Made by a program: the position numbers and the translations under genes | From: Salegentibacter holothuriorum | GTDB lineage: Bacteria; Bacteroidota; Bacteroidia; Flavobacteriales; Flavobacteriaceae | NCBI RefSeq assembly: GCF_900168045.1 | Contig: NZ_FUYY01000004.1 | Location: 62,001 to 126,000 of the forward strand | Direction: 5' to 3' | Length of the DNA stretch: 64,000 nucleotides | In this document: in pieces, positions 51,828 to 60,511 of the stretch | How the letters are laid out: each line of letters opens with the position of its first letter | How positions within the stretch are numbered: the first letter of the stretch is position 1 | The notes under the pieces: model-generated | What the model was told of the DNA's origin: nothing | The model's database searches: none | What the model saw: the letters and a program-made list of their open reading frames with translations, nothing else

Positions 51828-52508
51828 TTATTTCACCTCAATGTCGGTAAAGAATAATTCAAAACTTCCATCGGGAGATTTATGGGATTTAGCGATTTTT
51901 AATCCCTGGAAATCTTCAAAATTTTCCCAGGTAGTGGGCATTTCTCTTTTTCCATCTGCAGATTTATAAATCCATTCTTCCAAAAGAAGGTCATCTTTAT
52001 AATATACCACATAAGTATCGCCGGGAGTATAGCCGCCTTCCCCTTTATAAGAAACTTCCAAATAGTTCATTTCTTCCTTGCTAATTGGGGAAACACCGGT
52101 TTTTTCTTCAGAAATGTCTGCATCACTCCATACCATTTGATAAGGGAATAATAGCCAGTAGGAATCGTTAATAAACTTCTGATCTATTTCCTTATCGTCT
52201 TCAGAAATGCTATCTTTTTTAGTGTAAGTTTGGCTGATGTCACCTTCGGTAAGCCTAATTTCATCGGTTTTTGGCTTCCATGTCCAGGCACGGCTGGTTC
52301 TTATTGAATCCTGAACCTTAACATTAAATGTAAATTGAATTTCTTCAACAGCATCAAAATTATTTAACCCATGGGCAACAGCAATTTGTTCTGGAATACT
52401 TTTTTCAGCTTCAACGGCGACTTCCTGTCCAACTTCGGTTTTGTTTTCATTATTCTTACAGCTAATTAAAGCAGTAAATAAAAAAGTAAAAAGGATTAGT
52501 TTTTTCAT
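51828..52508 (-). CDS. Hypothetical lipoprotein
   Basis: 226 residues from the ATG at 52508, giving the lipobox FTALISC-KNN. An acidic linker follows. The mature part has a beta-rich pattern with FTFNVKV, FINDSYWLLFPYQMVW and YLEVSYKGEGGYTPGDTYVVYY, similar in outline to LolA-like or DUF6503-type flavobacterial lipoproteins; that match is tentative. It is likely anchored to a membrane in the periplasm. Function unknown. 36 bp after the SDR gene on the same strand. Confidence 0.65.
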   Translation of the reverse strand: MKKLILFTFLFTALISCKNNENKTEVGQEVAVEAEKSIPEQIAVAHGLNNFDAVEEIQFTFNVKVQDSIRTSRAWTWKPKTDEIRLTEGDISQTYTKKDSISEDDKEIDQKFINDSYWLLFPYQMVWSDADISEEKTGVSPISKEEMNYLEVSYKGEGGYTPGDTYVVYYKDDLLLEEWIYKSADGKREMPTTWENFEDFQGLKIAKSHKSPDGSFELFFTDIEVK

Positions 52509-52544
52509 AGTGTTTGATTTGCGATAAATATACAAAAACTGCTA

Positions 52545-53315
52545 TTAAATGGCATTTACGCTCATTCCGCCATCTGCCACTATATTTTGTCCGGTGATAT
52601 AAGAAGATTTATCCATAGCTAAAAAAGCGATTATGGAGGCCATTTCACTGGCTTCGGCAACGCGATTTAAAGGTGTTCGTTTAACAATGGGCGCCATTCT
52701 TTCCTGTTCACTCAAAAGTCCTTTAGTGAGTGGTGTAACCGTAAACCATGGAGAAACAGCGTTAACCCTAATTCTATCTTTAGCCCATTCTACCGCAAGA
52801 CTTCTGGTTTGTTGTAATAATCCGGCCTTAGACATTGCATAAGGTGTACCCGTGCCAACATCTTGTGTTGCTGCAGAAGACGCCACATTCACGATCTTTG
52901 CACTGCCGCTTTTCTGAAGTAGGGAATGAAGTTTTCGGCTTAATTCAAAAGGAGCATTAAGATTTATTTCCATTACTTTTCTGAATTCTTCATCAGTATA
53001 ATCGTTGGCCTTTTTGCGAATATTGATACCTGCGTTATTTACCAGAATGTCCAGTTTGCCCCAATGCTTTTCAATATAATCAAAAACCTTTTGCCTGTCT
53101 TCAGAACTAGTTACATCGGCCACCAGACCGTGTACCTTTTTGCCCTCTTTTTGCAAGTCCTCTAGTAAAAGATTTATATCCTTTTGAGTTCTGGAAGTAA
53201 ACAATACTTCGGCTCCCAGTTCCAGAAATTCTAAAACAGCCGCTTTTCCAATTCCTTTTGTTCCGCCAGTTACCAGCGCTTGTTTATTCTTGAGATTCCA
53301 CATAGTTTGTTGCAT
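52545..53315 (-). CDS. SDR family oxidoreductase, tropinone reductase-like
   Basis: 256 residues, classical SDR. Cofactor motif TGGTKGIG at about 16-23, NNAG, catalytic Ser in VNVASSAATQ and Y-x-x-x-K in YAMSKAG. Ends ITGQNIVADGGMSVNAI, as in the tropinone-reductase-like group. The N-terminus reads MQQTMWNLKNK; an ATG at 53303 is the other possible start. NAD(P)-dependent, substrate unknown. The next gene downstream on the same strand is the lipoprotein at 51828. Confidence 0.93.
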   Translation of the reverse strand: MQQTMWNLKNKQALVTGGTKGIGKAAVLEFLELGAEVLFTSRTQKDINLLLEDLQKEGKKVHGLVADVTSSEDRQKVFDYIEKHWGKLDILVNNAGINIRKKANDYTDEEFRKVMEINLNAPFELSRKLHSLLQKSGSAKIVNVASSAATQDVGTGTPYAMSKAGLLQQTRSLAVEWAKDRIRVNAVSPWFTVTPLTKGLLSEQERMAPIVKRTPLNRVAEASEMASIIAFLAMDKSSYITGQNIVADGGMSVNAI

Positions 53316-53344
53316 TATTCTGGAACATAAAATATAGAAATAAA

Positions 53345-53372
53345 AAACCCTTTGAAAATACTCAAAGGGTTT
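53345..53372 (-). terminator. Terminator after the small membrane protein gene
   Basis: Perfect stem AAACCCTTTGA / TCAAAGGGTTT with an AAAAAA run on the plus strand; on the minus strand a T-run follows. Confidence 0.85.
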
Positions 53373-53394
53373 AACGAATCGATTAAATTATTAA

Positions 53395-53550
53395 TTACAG
53401 ACGGCGTCCGGTTAATAATTTATACAAAATTAGGATTACGGCTACTACAATTAGAATGTGGATAATGCTTCCCAAATCTGGAAATGCAAAATAGCCAACA
53501 AGCCATCCTATTACTAGTAATACTACGATAAGCCAAATTAAATCTTTCAT
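53395..53550 (-). CDS. lmo0937-family small membrane protein (51 aa)
   Basis: Translating the minus strand from the ATG at 53550 gives 51 residues: MKDLIWLIVVLLVIGWLVGY, a GY-F-x-P turn, then SIIHILIVVAVILILYKLL and GRRL. Two hydrophobic stretches around a Gly/Pro turn and the end LLTGRR are the lmo0937 pattern. Function not known; often stress-induced in related families. It is too short for a usual ORF list. The terminator at 53345 follows directly. Confidence 0.85.
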   Translation of the reverse strand: MKDLIWLIVVLLVIGWLVGYFAFPDLGSIIHILIVVAVILILYKLLTGRRL

Positions 53551-53757
53551 ATTGGTTGGTTTTGTGTAGCTAAGCTACTTGGTTAATGGTTTATACAAGT
53601 TAATAAATAAATTCTCACTTTTAAAGGAGTGGAAATCATAATAATTTGATTTTTAGACCTCTATTCCTTACTAAGTAAATTTAATTCTTAGTTTTAAACG
53701 AATTTATAGAATAACTGATTTGGAATAATAGCTTTTAACTAGTGTTTAACTCGAATG

Positions 53758-55305
53758 TTAAAATTTTTCAGGATTCTGAATTATAGCATTTGCTCGTTCT
53801 TTTATTCTAAATAATTCATCCTCAGGCTTTTTATCCAACATATTGAGCATCATGGCCATTCTGCGATTGTCTTTAAAAAATTCTCGTTTATCATCTAAAA
53901 AATTCCAGTATAAGCTATTGAAAGGACAGGAATTCTCACCGGTTTTTTGCTTTACGTCATAATGACATTCTTTGCAATAGTTGCTCATTTTATTAATATA
54001 GGAGCCACTGGAAACATAAGGTTTGGTAGCCACAATTCCGCCATCGGCAAACTGGCTCATGCCGCGCGTATTGGTTATTTCTACCCATTGAATGGCGTCT
54101 ATATAAATACCAAGATACCAGGCGTCAACTTCATCGGGATGGGTTTGGGTGAGCAGGGCATAATTACCTGTAATCATAAGTCGCTGAATGTGATGTGCGT
54201 AAGCGTTATCCAGACTTTGCCTAATACTATGCTTTAGGCAATTCATTTTTGTATTTGCAGTCCAGTAAAAATCCGGTAATTTGTTCTGATTATCCAGTTT
54301 ATTACTTCTTCTATAACCCGGCATTTCTTTCCAATAAATTCCGCGCATATATTCGCGCCAACCTAAAATTTGACGTACAAAACCTTCTACCTGAGAGATG
54401 TCTACCTCATCTTTATTTTCTCTCCAATAACAAATTACCGATTCTATAACTTCTTTTGGATGGAGCATCTTGGTGTTTAAAGCGAACGAGAGTCGGGAAT
54501 GAAATAAGTAGGCCTGCTCAGTATGTAAAGCATCCTGGAAATCTCCAAAATGAACCAACAGGTTTTTACAAAAAGAATTTAAAACCGAAAGTGAATCTTC
54601 CCGGCTGGTTGGCCAGTTAAATTTTTCGGCATCAATGTTTCCAAAAGTTTTTATGCCTGCTTTTTCTACTTCCTGAAGTAATGCTGAAACATCTTTTCGA
54701 AACCCCCGTTCGTGCGGAATTTCCGGTTTACCGTACCATTTTTTACGGTTAGATTTATCAAAATTCCATTTACCACCTTCCGGGTCTTTAGAGTTCACCA
54801 TAAGCACATCATATTTTTTACGCATATCGCGGTAAAAATATTCCATGGTCATTTCCTTTTTTCCTTTGTAAAAATTGGCGAGATCCTCTCTGGAGGTAAG
54901 AAAATGCTCGGTATCGTATGCTTCGGTTTCAATAGTTAAATCGCTACAGAAATCTTTTAATTGACCATCAAGCCGGTATTCATCAGGAAGTTGATATTCA
55001 AACTTTTCAATTTCATATTCTGAAATTAACTGCTTTAAATTTTTAGGTAAGGTTTGTTTGTTCTTTTTGTCGTTTATCTTAAGGTAAATAACTGCGTGCC
55101 CACGTTCTCTTAAATATTCAGTAAAATTGCGCATTGCACTAAAGAAGCCAATTACTTTCTGAATATGATGCACCACATAATCGGTTTCCTGCCGCATTTC
55201 CATAAAAACATAGCGTATGTTTTCCTGTTCTTCCTTAAACCAACTGTGTTGATGGTTAAGCTGATCGCCTAAAATCAACCTTAAGGTTTTTATTCTTTCA
55301 GCCAT
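53758..55305 (-). CDS. FeS-type bacterial cryptochrome/photolyase (PhrB-like)
   Basis: 515 residues. The four cysteines for the [4Fe-4S] cluster, Cys356, Cys444, Cys447 and Cys460 (SNYCKECHY, ENSCPFN), match the spacing of Agrobacterium PhrB (350, 438, 441, 454). AYAHHIQRLMITGNYALL holds the conserved His pair, and GWREYMRGIYW the FAD region. PhrB repairs (6-4) photoproducts. It overlaps the Cry-DASH gene by 16 bp and is the last gene of a photorepair operon. Confidence 0.93.
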   Translation of the reverse strand: MAERIKTLRLILGDQLNHQHSWFKEEQENIRYVFMEMRQETDYVVHHIQKVIGFFSAMRNFTEYLRERGHAVIYLKINDKKNKQTLPKNLKQLISEYEIEKFEYQLPDEYRLDGQLKDFCSDLTIETEAYDTEHFLTSREDLANFYKGKKEMTMEYFYRDMRKKYDVLMVNSKDPEGGKWNFDKSNRKKWYGKPEIPHERGFRKDVSALLQEVEKAGIKTFGNIDAEKFNWPTSREDSLSVLNSFCKNLLVHFGDFQDALHTEQAYLFHSRLSFALNTKMLHPKEVIESVICYWRENKDEVDISQVEGFVRQILGWREYMRGIYWKEMPGYRRSNKLDNQNKLPDFYWTANTKMNCLKHSIRQSLDNAYAHHIQRLMITGNYALLTQTHPDEVDAWYLGIYIDAIQWVEITNTRGMSQFADGGIVATKPYVSSGSYINKMSNYCKECHYDVKQKTGENSCPFNSLYWNFLDDKREFFKDNRRMAMMLNMLDKKPEDELFRIKERANAIIQNPEKF

Positions 55306-56585
55306 AATTTCTGAAATTTTTGATCTGGATCATAACGTTCGGCCTGGCGTTTTATATTAAATTTTCTATCTCGCGGGTCATTTCCAACGCCGCTGTTATA
55401 CATCCAGTTTCCCCAATTGCTGTGTGCATCATAGTCTATTAACAGACTTTCAAAATACGCTGCACCAATACGCCAATCCTGTTTTAATTCCTTTGCCCAG
55501 TAACTGGCAACATTTTGCCTGCCGCGGTTGCTCATAAAACCAGTAGCGGCTAATTCTTTCATATTTGCGTTTACAAAAGGCTTCTTAGTTTCTCCATTTA
55601 TCCAATTTTCCTTAGCCTTTTTATCTTTATTCCATTCCAGTTTTTTTTCGAGAATTCCATCAATTTTAAAGATCTTATTGCCGTGTTTTAGAGAGATGTA
55701 TTTAAAATAATCGCGCCAAATTAGTTCAAAAATAAGCCAGTAAGTATCCTGATTTTTAATGATTTTTTCTTCAAATTTTTGAACTTCCCAATATACTTGT
55801 TTGGCTGAAATACTACCATTAGCAAGCCAGGCAGAGAGCTTTGAACTATAAGCCTCTCCAATTAGACCATTTCTGGTTTGCTTATACTGGGCTAGATTCT
55901 TTGATTCCCAAAAATATTGCTTAATTCTATTTTTTCCCTGTTTCTCTCCACCTTCAAAAGGAAAAGCCGTTCTTGAATCCTTATCAAATTCTTCAAATCC
56001 TAAATTTTTTAGGTTGGGAATTTTAGTTTTATTTTTTAGATGAAAATTTTCGGTGTTTAGTGGCTTAGGTATTGGAGTGCATTCTCTAACCGAAACTTTC
56101 GCTTCACACTTTTTTCTGAATTCTGTAAACACCTTTGGGATTTCTTTGAAATTCGGGTAAGGAATATCTTCAGGATGAAATAAAAATTGATCATAAAAAC
56201 TTTTAAACTGAATTTCTCCTGGAATTTCTCGTTTTAATTTCGTGATTATATCCTGCTCTTCGCTAGTCCATTCTTCCTGAAGGTAAATATTAGAAATAGC
56301 ATATTGGTCTATAATACCTGGTAGATGTTTTTCCGGTTCTTCATGATAGATAAATAAAGGGATATTGAGAGCGGCTAGATTTTCTTTTAATTCGGTAATT
56401 GTTTCTATCAGAAATTTAGTCCGAAACTTTCCTGTCTTTTTAAATCCGAATTCAGTGAACTCAAATTGCCTGGGATTAAAAAAGTAAATAGCGATAACCT
56501 GATCATTTTCCTTACAGGCTTCGGCTAAAGCTGAATTATCCCCGATGCGTAAATTATTTTTAAACCAGACTAATCCTGTACTCAT
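55290..56585 (-). CDS. DASH-type cryptochrome/photolyase
   Basis: 431 residues. N-terminal alpha/beta photolyase domain ([20 protein letters not shown]) and C-terminal FAD-binding helical part ([81 protein letters not shown]). These are the DASH signatures; DASH enzymes repair cyclobutane dimers in single-stranded DNA and may signal light. It overlaps the DUF2256 gene upstream by 4 bp (ATGA) and the PhrB-like gene downstream by 16 bp. Confidence 0.94.
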   Translation of the reverse strand: MSTGLVWFKNNLRIGDNSALAEACKENDQVIAIYFFNPRQFEFTEFGFKKTGKFRTKFLIETITELKENLAALNIPLFIYHEEPEKHLPGIIDQYAISNIYLQEEWTSEEQDIITKLKREIPGEIQFKSFYDQFLFHPEDIPYPNFKEIPKVFTEFRKKCEAKVSVRECTPIPKPLNTENFHLKNKTKIPNLKNLGFEEFDKDSRTAFPFEGGEKQGKNRIKQYFWESKNLAQYKQTRNGLIGEAYSSKLSAWLANGSISAKQVYWEVQKFEEKIIKNQDTYWLIFELIWRDYFKYISLKHGNKIFKIDGILEKKLEWNKDKKAKENWINGETKKPFVNANMKELAATGFMSNRGRQNVASYWAKELKQDWRIGAAYFESLLIDYDAHSNWGNWMYNSGVGNDPRDRKFNIKRQAERYDPDQKFQKLWLKE

Positions 56586-56722
56586 CTTTTATTTCTTCTG
56601 CATTTTTCACTACAATAAATTACTGATAACCAGTTTTTCTCCCATTTTTTTCGCCATTTAAAGGGCTTTTGGCAAACAGGACAAGTTTTTTCCGGCAAAT
56701 CAGATTTCTTTACCGTTTTCAT
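56582..56722 (-). CDS. DUF2256 small zinc-finger-like protein (46 aa)
   Basis: Translating the minus strand from the ATG at 56722 gives 46 residues, with [18 protein letters not shown] and then [11 protein letters not shown]: four cysteines in C-x-x-C ... C-x-x-x-C, as in DUF2256. DUF2256 genes are commonly found beside photolyase genes. Its stop overlaps the Cry-DASH start (ATGA), and it starts 3 bp after the flavin reductase stop, so it is surely in the same operon. Too short for a usual ORF list. Role unknown. Confidence 0.9.
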   Translation of the reverse strand: MKTVKKSDLPEKTCPVCQKPFKWRKKWEKNWLSVIYCSEKCRRNKR

Positions 56723-56725
56723 CAG

Positions 56726-57376
56726 TTAAGCTTCTTTCTTAAAAAACGATTTAATTTCCTGACCGGGCCTGGCGTAATGAAAACGGTCTAAAAGACTTGG
56801 AAGTGAATAGCCATCTAATCCGTTTATAGCCACAGTTTCGGCATCATCCAGTCTTAACCAACCATCTGGGGCCTGGATGCCTTCATCAAAGTAAATATGC
56901 TCTATGGCGCCAATTATCATTACAGTATCATTTTCTTTGATGTAATACTCATTTACAAATTTACAACCTAGTTTTACGGTAGATTGTTTAACATAAGGCG
57001 CGAAAAAATCATCCAGGTATTCCTCTTCCAGGCCGGTTTCGTGAAATTCAGAAACTTCCTCATCATACTTTGCTGCCGTTTGGTGGGCACTTTCAATCAT
57101 ATCTTTTTGAATATGATTTACCGTAAAATATTGATTTTCCTTAATGTTTTTATAGGTGTTTCTAGGTACTTCTTTGGTTGGGCGGGTAATAAAACCAAGC
57201 AAAGCCGGGTTGCTTCCCAGGTGTGTAACCGAACTGAATACAGCTACATTCACGCCGTTTTCCTTAGATTTTGTAGCAATTAAATTAGCAGATTTATAAC
57301 CGGTAACGCTATTAATAAGGTTTAAACGGAATAATTTTTCCATTCCGGTAATTTCTTCAGAAGTAATGTGTTCCAT
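56726..57376 (-). CDS. Flavin reductase-like FMN-binding split-barrel protein
   Basis: 216 residues. The flavin reductase-like domain is marked by LINSVTGYKSANLIATKSKENG, NVAVFSSVTHLGSNPALLGF, RPTKEVPRNTYKNI and YFTVNHI. It probably binds FMN. It heads the photorepair operon with a TAAATTTG -7 element upstream (57443-57450), giving a leader of about 60 nt. A supply of reduced flavin for the photolyases is an attractive, unproven idea. Confidence 0.88.
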   Translation of the reverse strand: MEHITSEEITGMEKLFRLNLINSVTGYKSANLIATKSKENGVNVAVFSSVTHLGSNPALLGFITRPTKEVPRNTYKNIKENQYFTVNHIQKDMIESAHQTAAKYDEEVSEFHETGLEEEYLDDFFAPYVKQSTVKLGCKFVNEYYIKENDTVMIIGAIEHIYFDEGIQAPDGWLRLDDAETVAINGLDGYSLPSLLDRFHYARPGQEIKSFFKKEA

Positions 57377-57500
57377 ATAATTAAAATAAAAAAAGGTGAT
57401 TAAAACTTAAAAATGTCTTTATGAAAATAGATTTCTTCCTGACAAATTTATGTTTTAGTCACCTTAAGACTTTAATGATTAGCTTTTCTTTATAAATTGA

Positions 57501-57746
57501 TTAGCCCTGATTTTCCAGTTTATTTATTCTCATTTCGTATTCTTCCATAGCTTCACGAACTGCATCTACATTATCTGAAGACTTTTGATGGGCAGCATTC
57601 ATTGCTTTTTCCAGTTCTTTGTCGGGGTGTTGGAACAAATCAGTGATTACATGGTTTATCTTATCGATAATACTTTCCTGGCTATTTTTAATGTCTTCCA
57701 GTTTATTTAAAGTAGACCTCATTTGTTCAAGTTTCGACTCATCCAT
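57501..57746 (-). CDS. Small coiled-coil hypothetical protein
   Basis: 81 residues, almost entirely helical and polar (MDESKLEQMRSTLNKLEDIK through YEMRINKLEN), heptad-like spacing of Leu, Ile and Met. No membrane helix or cysteine. It is 124 bp upstream of the photorepair operon on the same strand, but the operon has its own promoter-like sequence. No function can be assigned. Confidence 0.65.
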   Translation of the reverse strand: MDESKLEQMRSTLNKLEDIKNSQESIIDKINHVITDLFQHPDKELEKAMNAAHQKSSDNVDAVREAMEEYEMRINKLENQG

Positions 57747-57839
57747 AATTTTTGTTTTATAGGTTGAACATTAAATTTAGTTTTTTATTCAAGGAATTTT
57801 TAACCAATTAACCTGTTTTTAAGGACTTTTAATCTAAAA

Positions 57840-58961
57840 TTATGAATTTTCAGCTTTATTTTTTTTAGGATCATATCTTGGATAATCGGTATATCCTTTA
57901 GCCCCCGATGTATAAAAGGTGTCTTCATCCCATTTAGCTGTTGAAACATTCTTCTCAAAACGTTCGGGTAGATCGGGATTAGAAATAAATAACTTTGCAA
58001 ATGACACCATGTCGGCATTTCCTTCATTAATAACTTTATTTCCAGATTTCTGATCAAACCCGGCATTGATTATTATATTTCCTTTATAAATAGGTCTATA
58101 ATGTTTTGCGATATTTGGTTCTAGATAATCTATTTCGCTTACATCGGTAAAAGGTTCAGATAAATGAACATAGGCAAGATTGTAAGCATTTAATTTTTCA
58201 ACTATATAGTCAAATGTGGGAATTGTTTCTTCGGTAGCGGTGATGCCAAAAGCATTGTTGAGAGAAGGGTTCAATCTTACTCCAATTCTGTTTTCTGGCC
58301 ATACTTCACTAATAGCTTCAAGTACTTCAAAAAAGAACCGGGCCCTGTTTTGAATATTTCCGCCATAATCATCGGTTCTTAAATTCGCGTTTTTATTAAA
58401 AAATTGATGTATTAAATATCCGTTTGATGAATGGATTTCCACACCGTCAAAACCTGCCTTTTTTGCATTTTCTGCAGCGTGTTTAAAATCCACTACAGTT
58501 TGTTTAATATCGGCAATATTCATAGCCTGTGGCTCTACGGTATCTTCAAATCCATCTGGAGTATAGGCCTGGGTATTTGGGTTTACTGCGCTTGGCGCTA
58601 ATGGTTTTTCCCCATCGTGAAACTTAGGATGTGAAATTCTACCGCAATGCCATAATTGCAAGAATATTTTGCCGTTGTTTTCCTGAACCGATTGTGTTAC
58701 TTTTCTCCAGGCTTTCACCTGCCCCTCGGTGTAAATCCCCGGCGTGTTTATATATCCTTCTGCGGCTTTAGAAATTTGCGAACCTTCAGTAATAATTAAT
58801 CCTGAACCGGCTCGTTGCGTATAGTATTTAACGTGTAGATCTGTAGGTTCATTTCCTTTATTATCGGCTCGGTTACGCGTCATAGGAGCCATAATTACAC
58901 GGTTTTTTAACTCCAAATCACCAAGGCTAGCAGGTTTTAGTAAAGCTTGATCTTCAATCAT
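57840..58961 (-). CDS. Old Yellow Enzyme-type alkene reductase
   Basis: 373 residues, TIM barrel flavoprotein. FMN and substrate signatures are VIMAPMTRNRADNKGNEPT, LQLWHCGRISHP, the H-x-x-N pair in EIHSSNGYLIHQFF, NLRTDDYGG, and IINAGFD near the phosphate. The NemA/OYE group reduces activated C=C bonds with NAD(P)H. The C-terminal tail (TDYPRYDPKKNKAENS) is typical. It is 94 bp upstream of the coiled-coil gene and may be transcribed apart. The frame inside its 3' half (57800-58066) is a shadow. Confidence 0.94.
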   Translation of the reverse strand: MIEDQALLKPASLGDLELKNRVIMAPMTRNRADNKGNEPTDLHVKYYTQRAGSGLIITEGSQISKAAEGYINTPGIYTEGQVKAWRKVTQSVQENNGKIFLQLWHCGRISHPKFHDGEKPLAPSAVNPNTQAYTPDGFEDTVEPQAMNIADIKQTVVDFKHAAENAKKAGFDGVEIHSSNGYLIHQFFNKNANLRTDDYGGNIQNRARFFFEVLEAISEVWPENRIGVRLNPSLNNAFGITATEETIPTFDYIVEKLNAYNLAYVHLSEPFTDVSEIDYLEPNIAKHYRPIYKGNIIINAGFDQKSGNKVINEGNADMVSFAKLFISNPDLPERFEKNVSTAKWDEDTFYTSGAKGYTDYPRYDPKKNKAENS

Positions 58962-59149
58962 AATATCTTTATTTTAATAATAAATTTAAGGTAAGCGTAG
59001 CGTAAGTGCTGTTAATTAAATGGTAAATAGAATTTGCTTAAAACTATCTACGCTGCTTAAAGTCGGTAGAAATAAGTATTTTCGTAGCCTAAATCGCATT
59101 TCCCAAACGCTAATAGACTTTTAGAAAGGAGATGCACAGTAGGCACTTT

Positions 59150-60511
59150 ATGCAAACACCTAAAAGAATCGCCATTGTTGGCTCAGGACTGGTTGGATCT
59201 TTACTCGCTATTTATCTTAGAAAAGCCGGCCACGAGGTTGAAGTTTTTGATAGAAGAAAAGACGTTAGAAAGGTTGAATTCTCTGGGCGATCAATTAACC
59301 TTGCAATGTCTAATCGTGGCTGGAAGTCACTAAGAGCTGTAGGTATTGAAGATGAAATAAAACAAATAGCCCTACCACTAGATAAAAGGGCGATGCACGT
59401 AAACGATAAACCGCTTTATTATCAAAAATACGGAAAGGAAGAAGAAGCAATTTTCTCTATTTCCCGAGGTGTTTTAAACCGAAAAATGATCACTCTTGCA
59501 GAAGATGCCGGTGCTAAATTTAGGTTTGAAGAAAAGGTTTGGGATATAGATATGGCTGAAGCTAAATTGTATTCTGGAGAAAGTGAAGAAGGGGAGTGGA
59601 AGGAATATCAATTTGACCTGATTTTTGGGGCTGATGGTGCCTTTTCCAGGGTTCGGCATAAAATGCAAAGACAAAGTAGGTTTAATTATTCACAGCATTT
59701 TATAAATGTAGGCTATAAAGAATTGAGTATAGCAGCAAACAAGGATGGTAGCCATAAGTTAGATAATGCTTCTTTTCACATCTGGCCTCGTGGTGAATTT
59801 ATGCTTATTGCCATGCCTAATTTAGATGGCAGTTTTACCTGTACCTTGTTTATGCCTTTTGAAGGCGAAAACTCTTTTGAAAGTATAAAAACAGAGAAAG
59901 ATGCCGATTTGTTTTTTCAAAAACATTTTCCCGATATAAACCAGGAAATTGAAAACCTAAAACGCGATTTCTTTAAAAATCCTACCAGTAGTATGGTGAC
60001 CATTAAATGCTTTCCCTGGTCTTATTGGGAGAAAGTGACTTTGGTTGGAGATTCGGCGCATGCAATTGTGCCATTTTACGGGCAGGGAATGAATGCCGGT
60101 TTTGAAGATATTTTGGTTTTAAGCCAAAAAATGAAAGAACACGGAGATAACTGGGAACGTATTTTTGAAGAATATCAGGAATCTCGTAAACCTAATACTG
60201 ATGCTATTGCTGAACTAAGCTATCGAAATTTTGTAGAGATGAGCAGCAAAACTGCTGATCCCGATTTTTTACTGCGGAAAAAGATTGAAAACTGGTTTTC
60301 TAATAAGCATCCCGATACCTGGGTGCCTTTGTACTCAAGAGTAACTTTTTCTGATAAACCTTATGCCGAAGCATTGGCTATTGGAGATTATCAGCGAAAA
60401 ATTATGGATGAGGTTATGGAAATTCCTGAAATTGAAAAGAAGTGGGATTCTTCTGAAGTTGAAAATAAAATCTTGAAACTGCTGGATAACAAACCGGTTT
60501 TTTCAGTCTAA
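59150..60511 (+). CDS. kmo: Kynurenine 3-monooxygenase
   Basis: 453 residues from the ATG at 59150, or 459 from 59132. AAAGGAG-like purines at 59123-59131 touch the first ATG, too close for a Shine-Dalgarno, and are 18 nt from the second, so neither start is settled; the GxGxxG placement favours 59150. FAD motif IAIVGSGLVGSLLAIYLRKAG, FGADGAFSRVRHKM, and the DG-x-x-H-like VTLVGDSAHAIVPFYGQGMN are the group A monooxygenase set, and SINLAMSNRGW is typical of KMO. It makes 3-hydroxykynurenine, substrate for KynU. It overlaps the antiporter by 9 bp. Confidence 0.95.
   Translation: MQTPKRIAIVGSGLVGSLLAIYLRKAGHEVEVFDRRKDVRKVEFSGRSINLAMSNRGWKSLRAVGIEDEIKQIALPLDKRAMHVNDKPLYYQKYGKEEEAIFSISRGVLNRKMITLAEDAGAKFRFEEKVWDIDMAEAKLYSGESEEGEWKEYQFDLIFGADGAFSRVRHKMQRQSRFNYSQHFINVGYKELSIAANKDGSHKLDNASFHIWPRGEFMLIAMPNLDGSFTCTLFMPFEGENSFESIKTEKDADLFFQKHFPDINQEIENLKRDFFKNPTSSMVTIKCFPWSYWEKVTLVGDSAHAIVPFYGQGMNAGFEDILVLSQKMKEHGDNWERIFEEYQESRKPNTDAIAELSYRNFVEMSSKTADPDFLLRKKIENWFSNKHPDTWVPLYSRVTFSDKPYAEALAIGDYQRKIMDEVMEIPEIEKKWDSSEVENKILKLLDNKPVFSV

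Noticed and set aside
57800-58066. 88-codon minus-strand frame
   Set aside because: It lies inside the 3' half of the Old Yellow Enzyme gene in another frame; the enzyme frame is complete and conserved.
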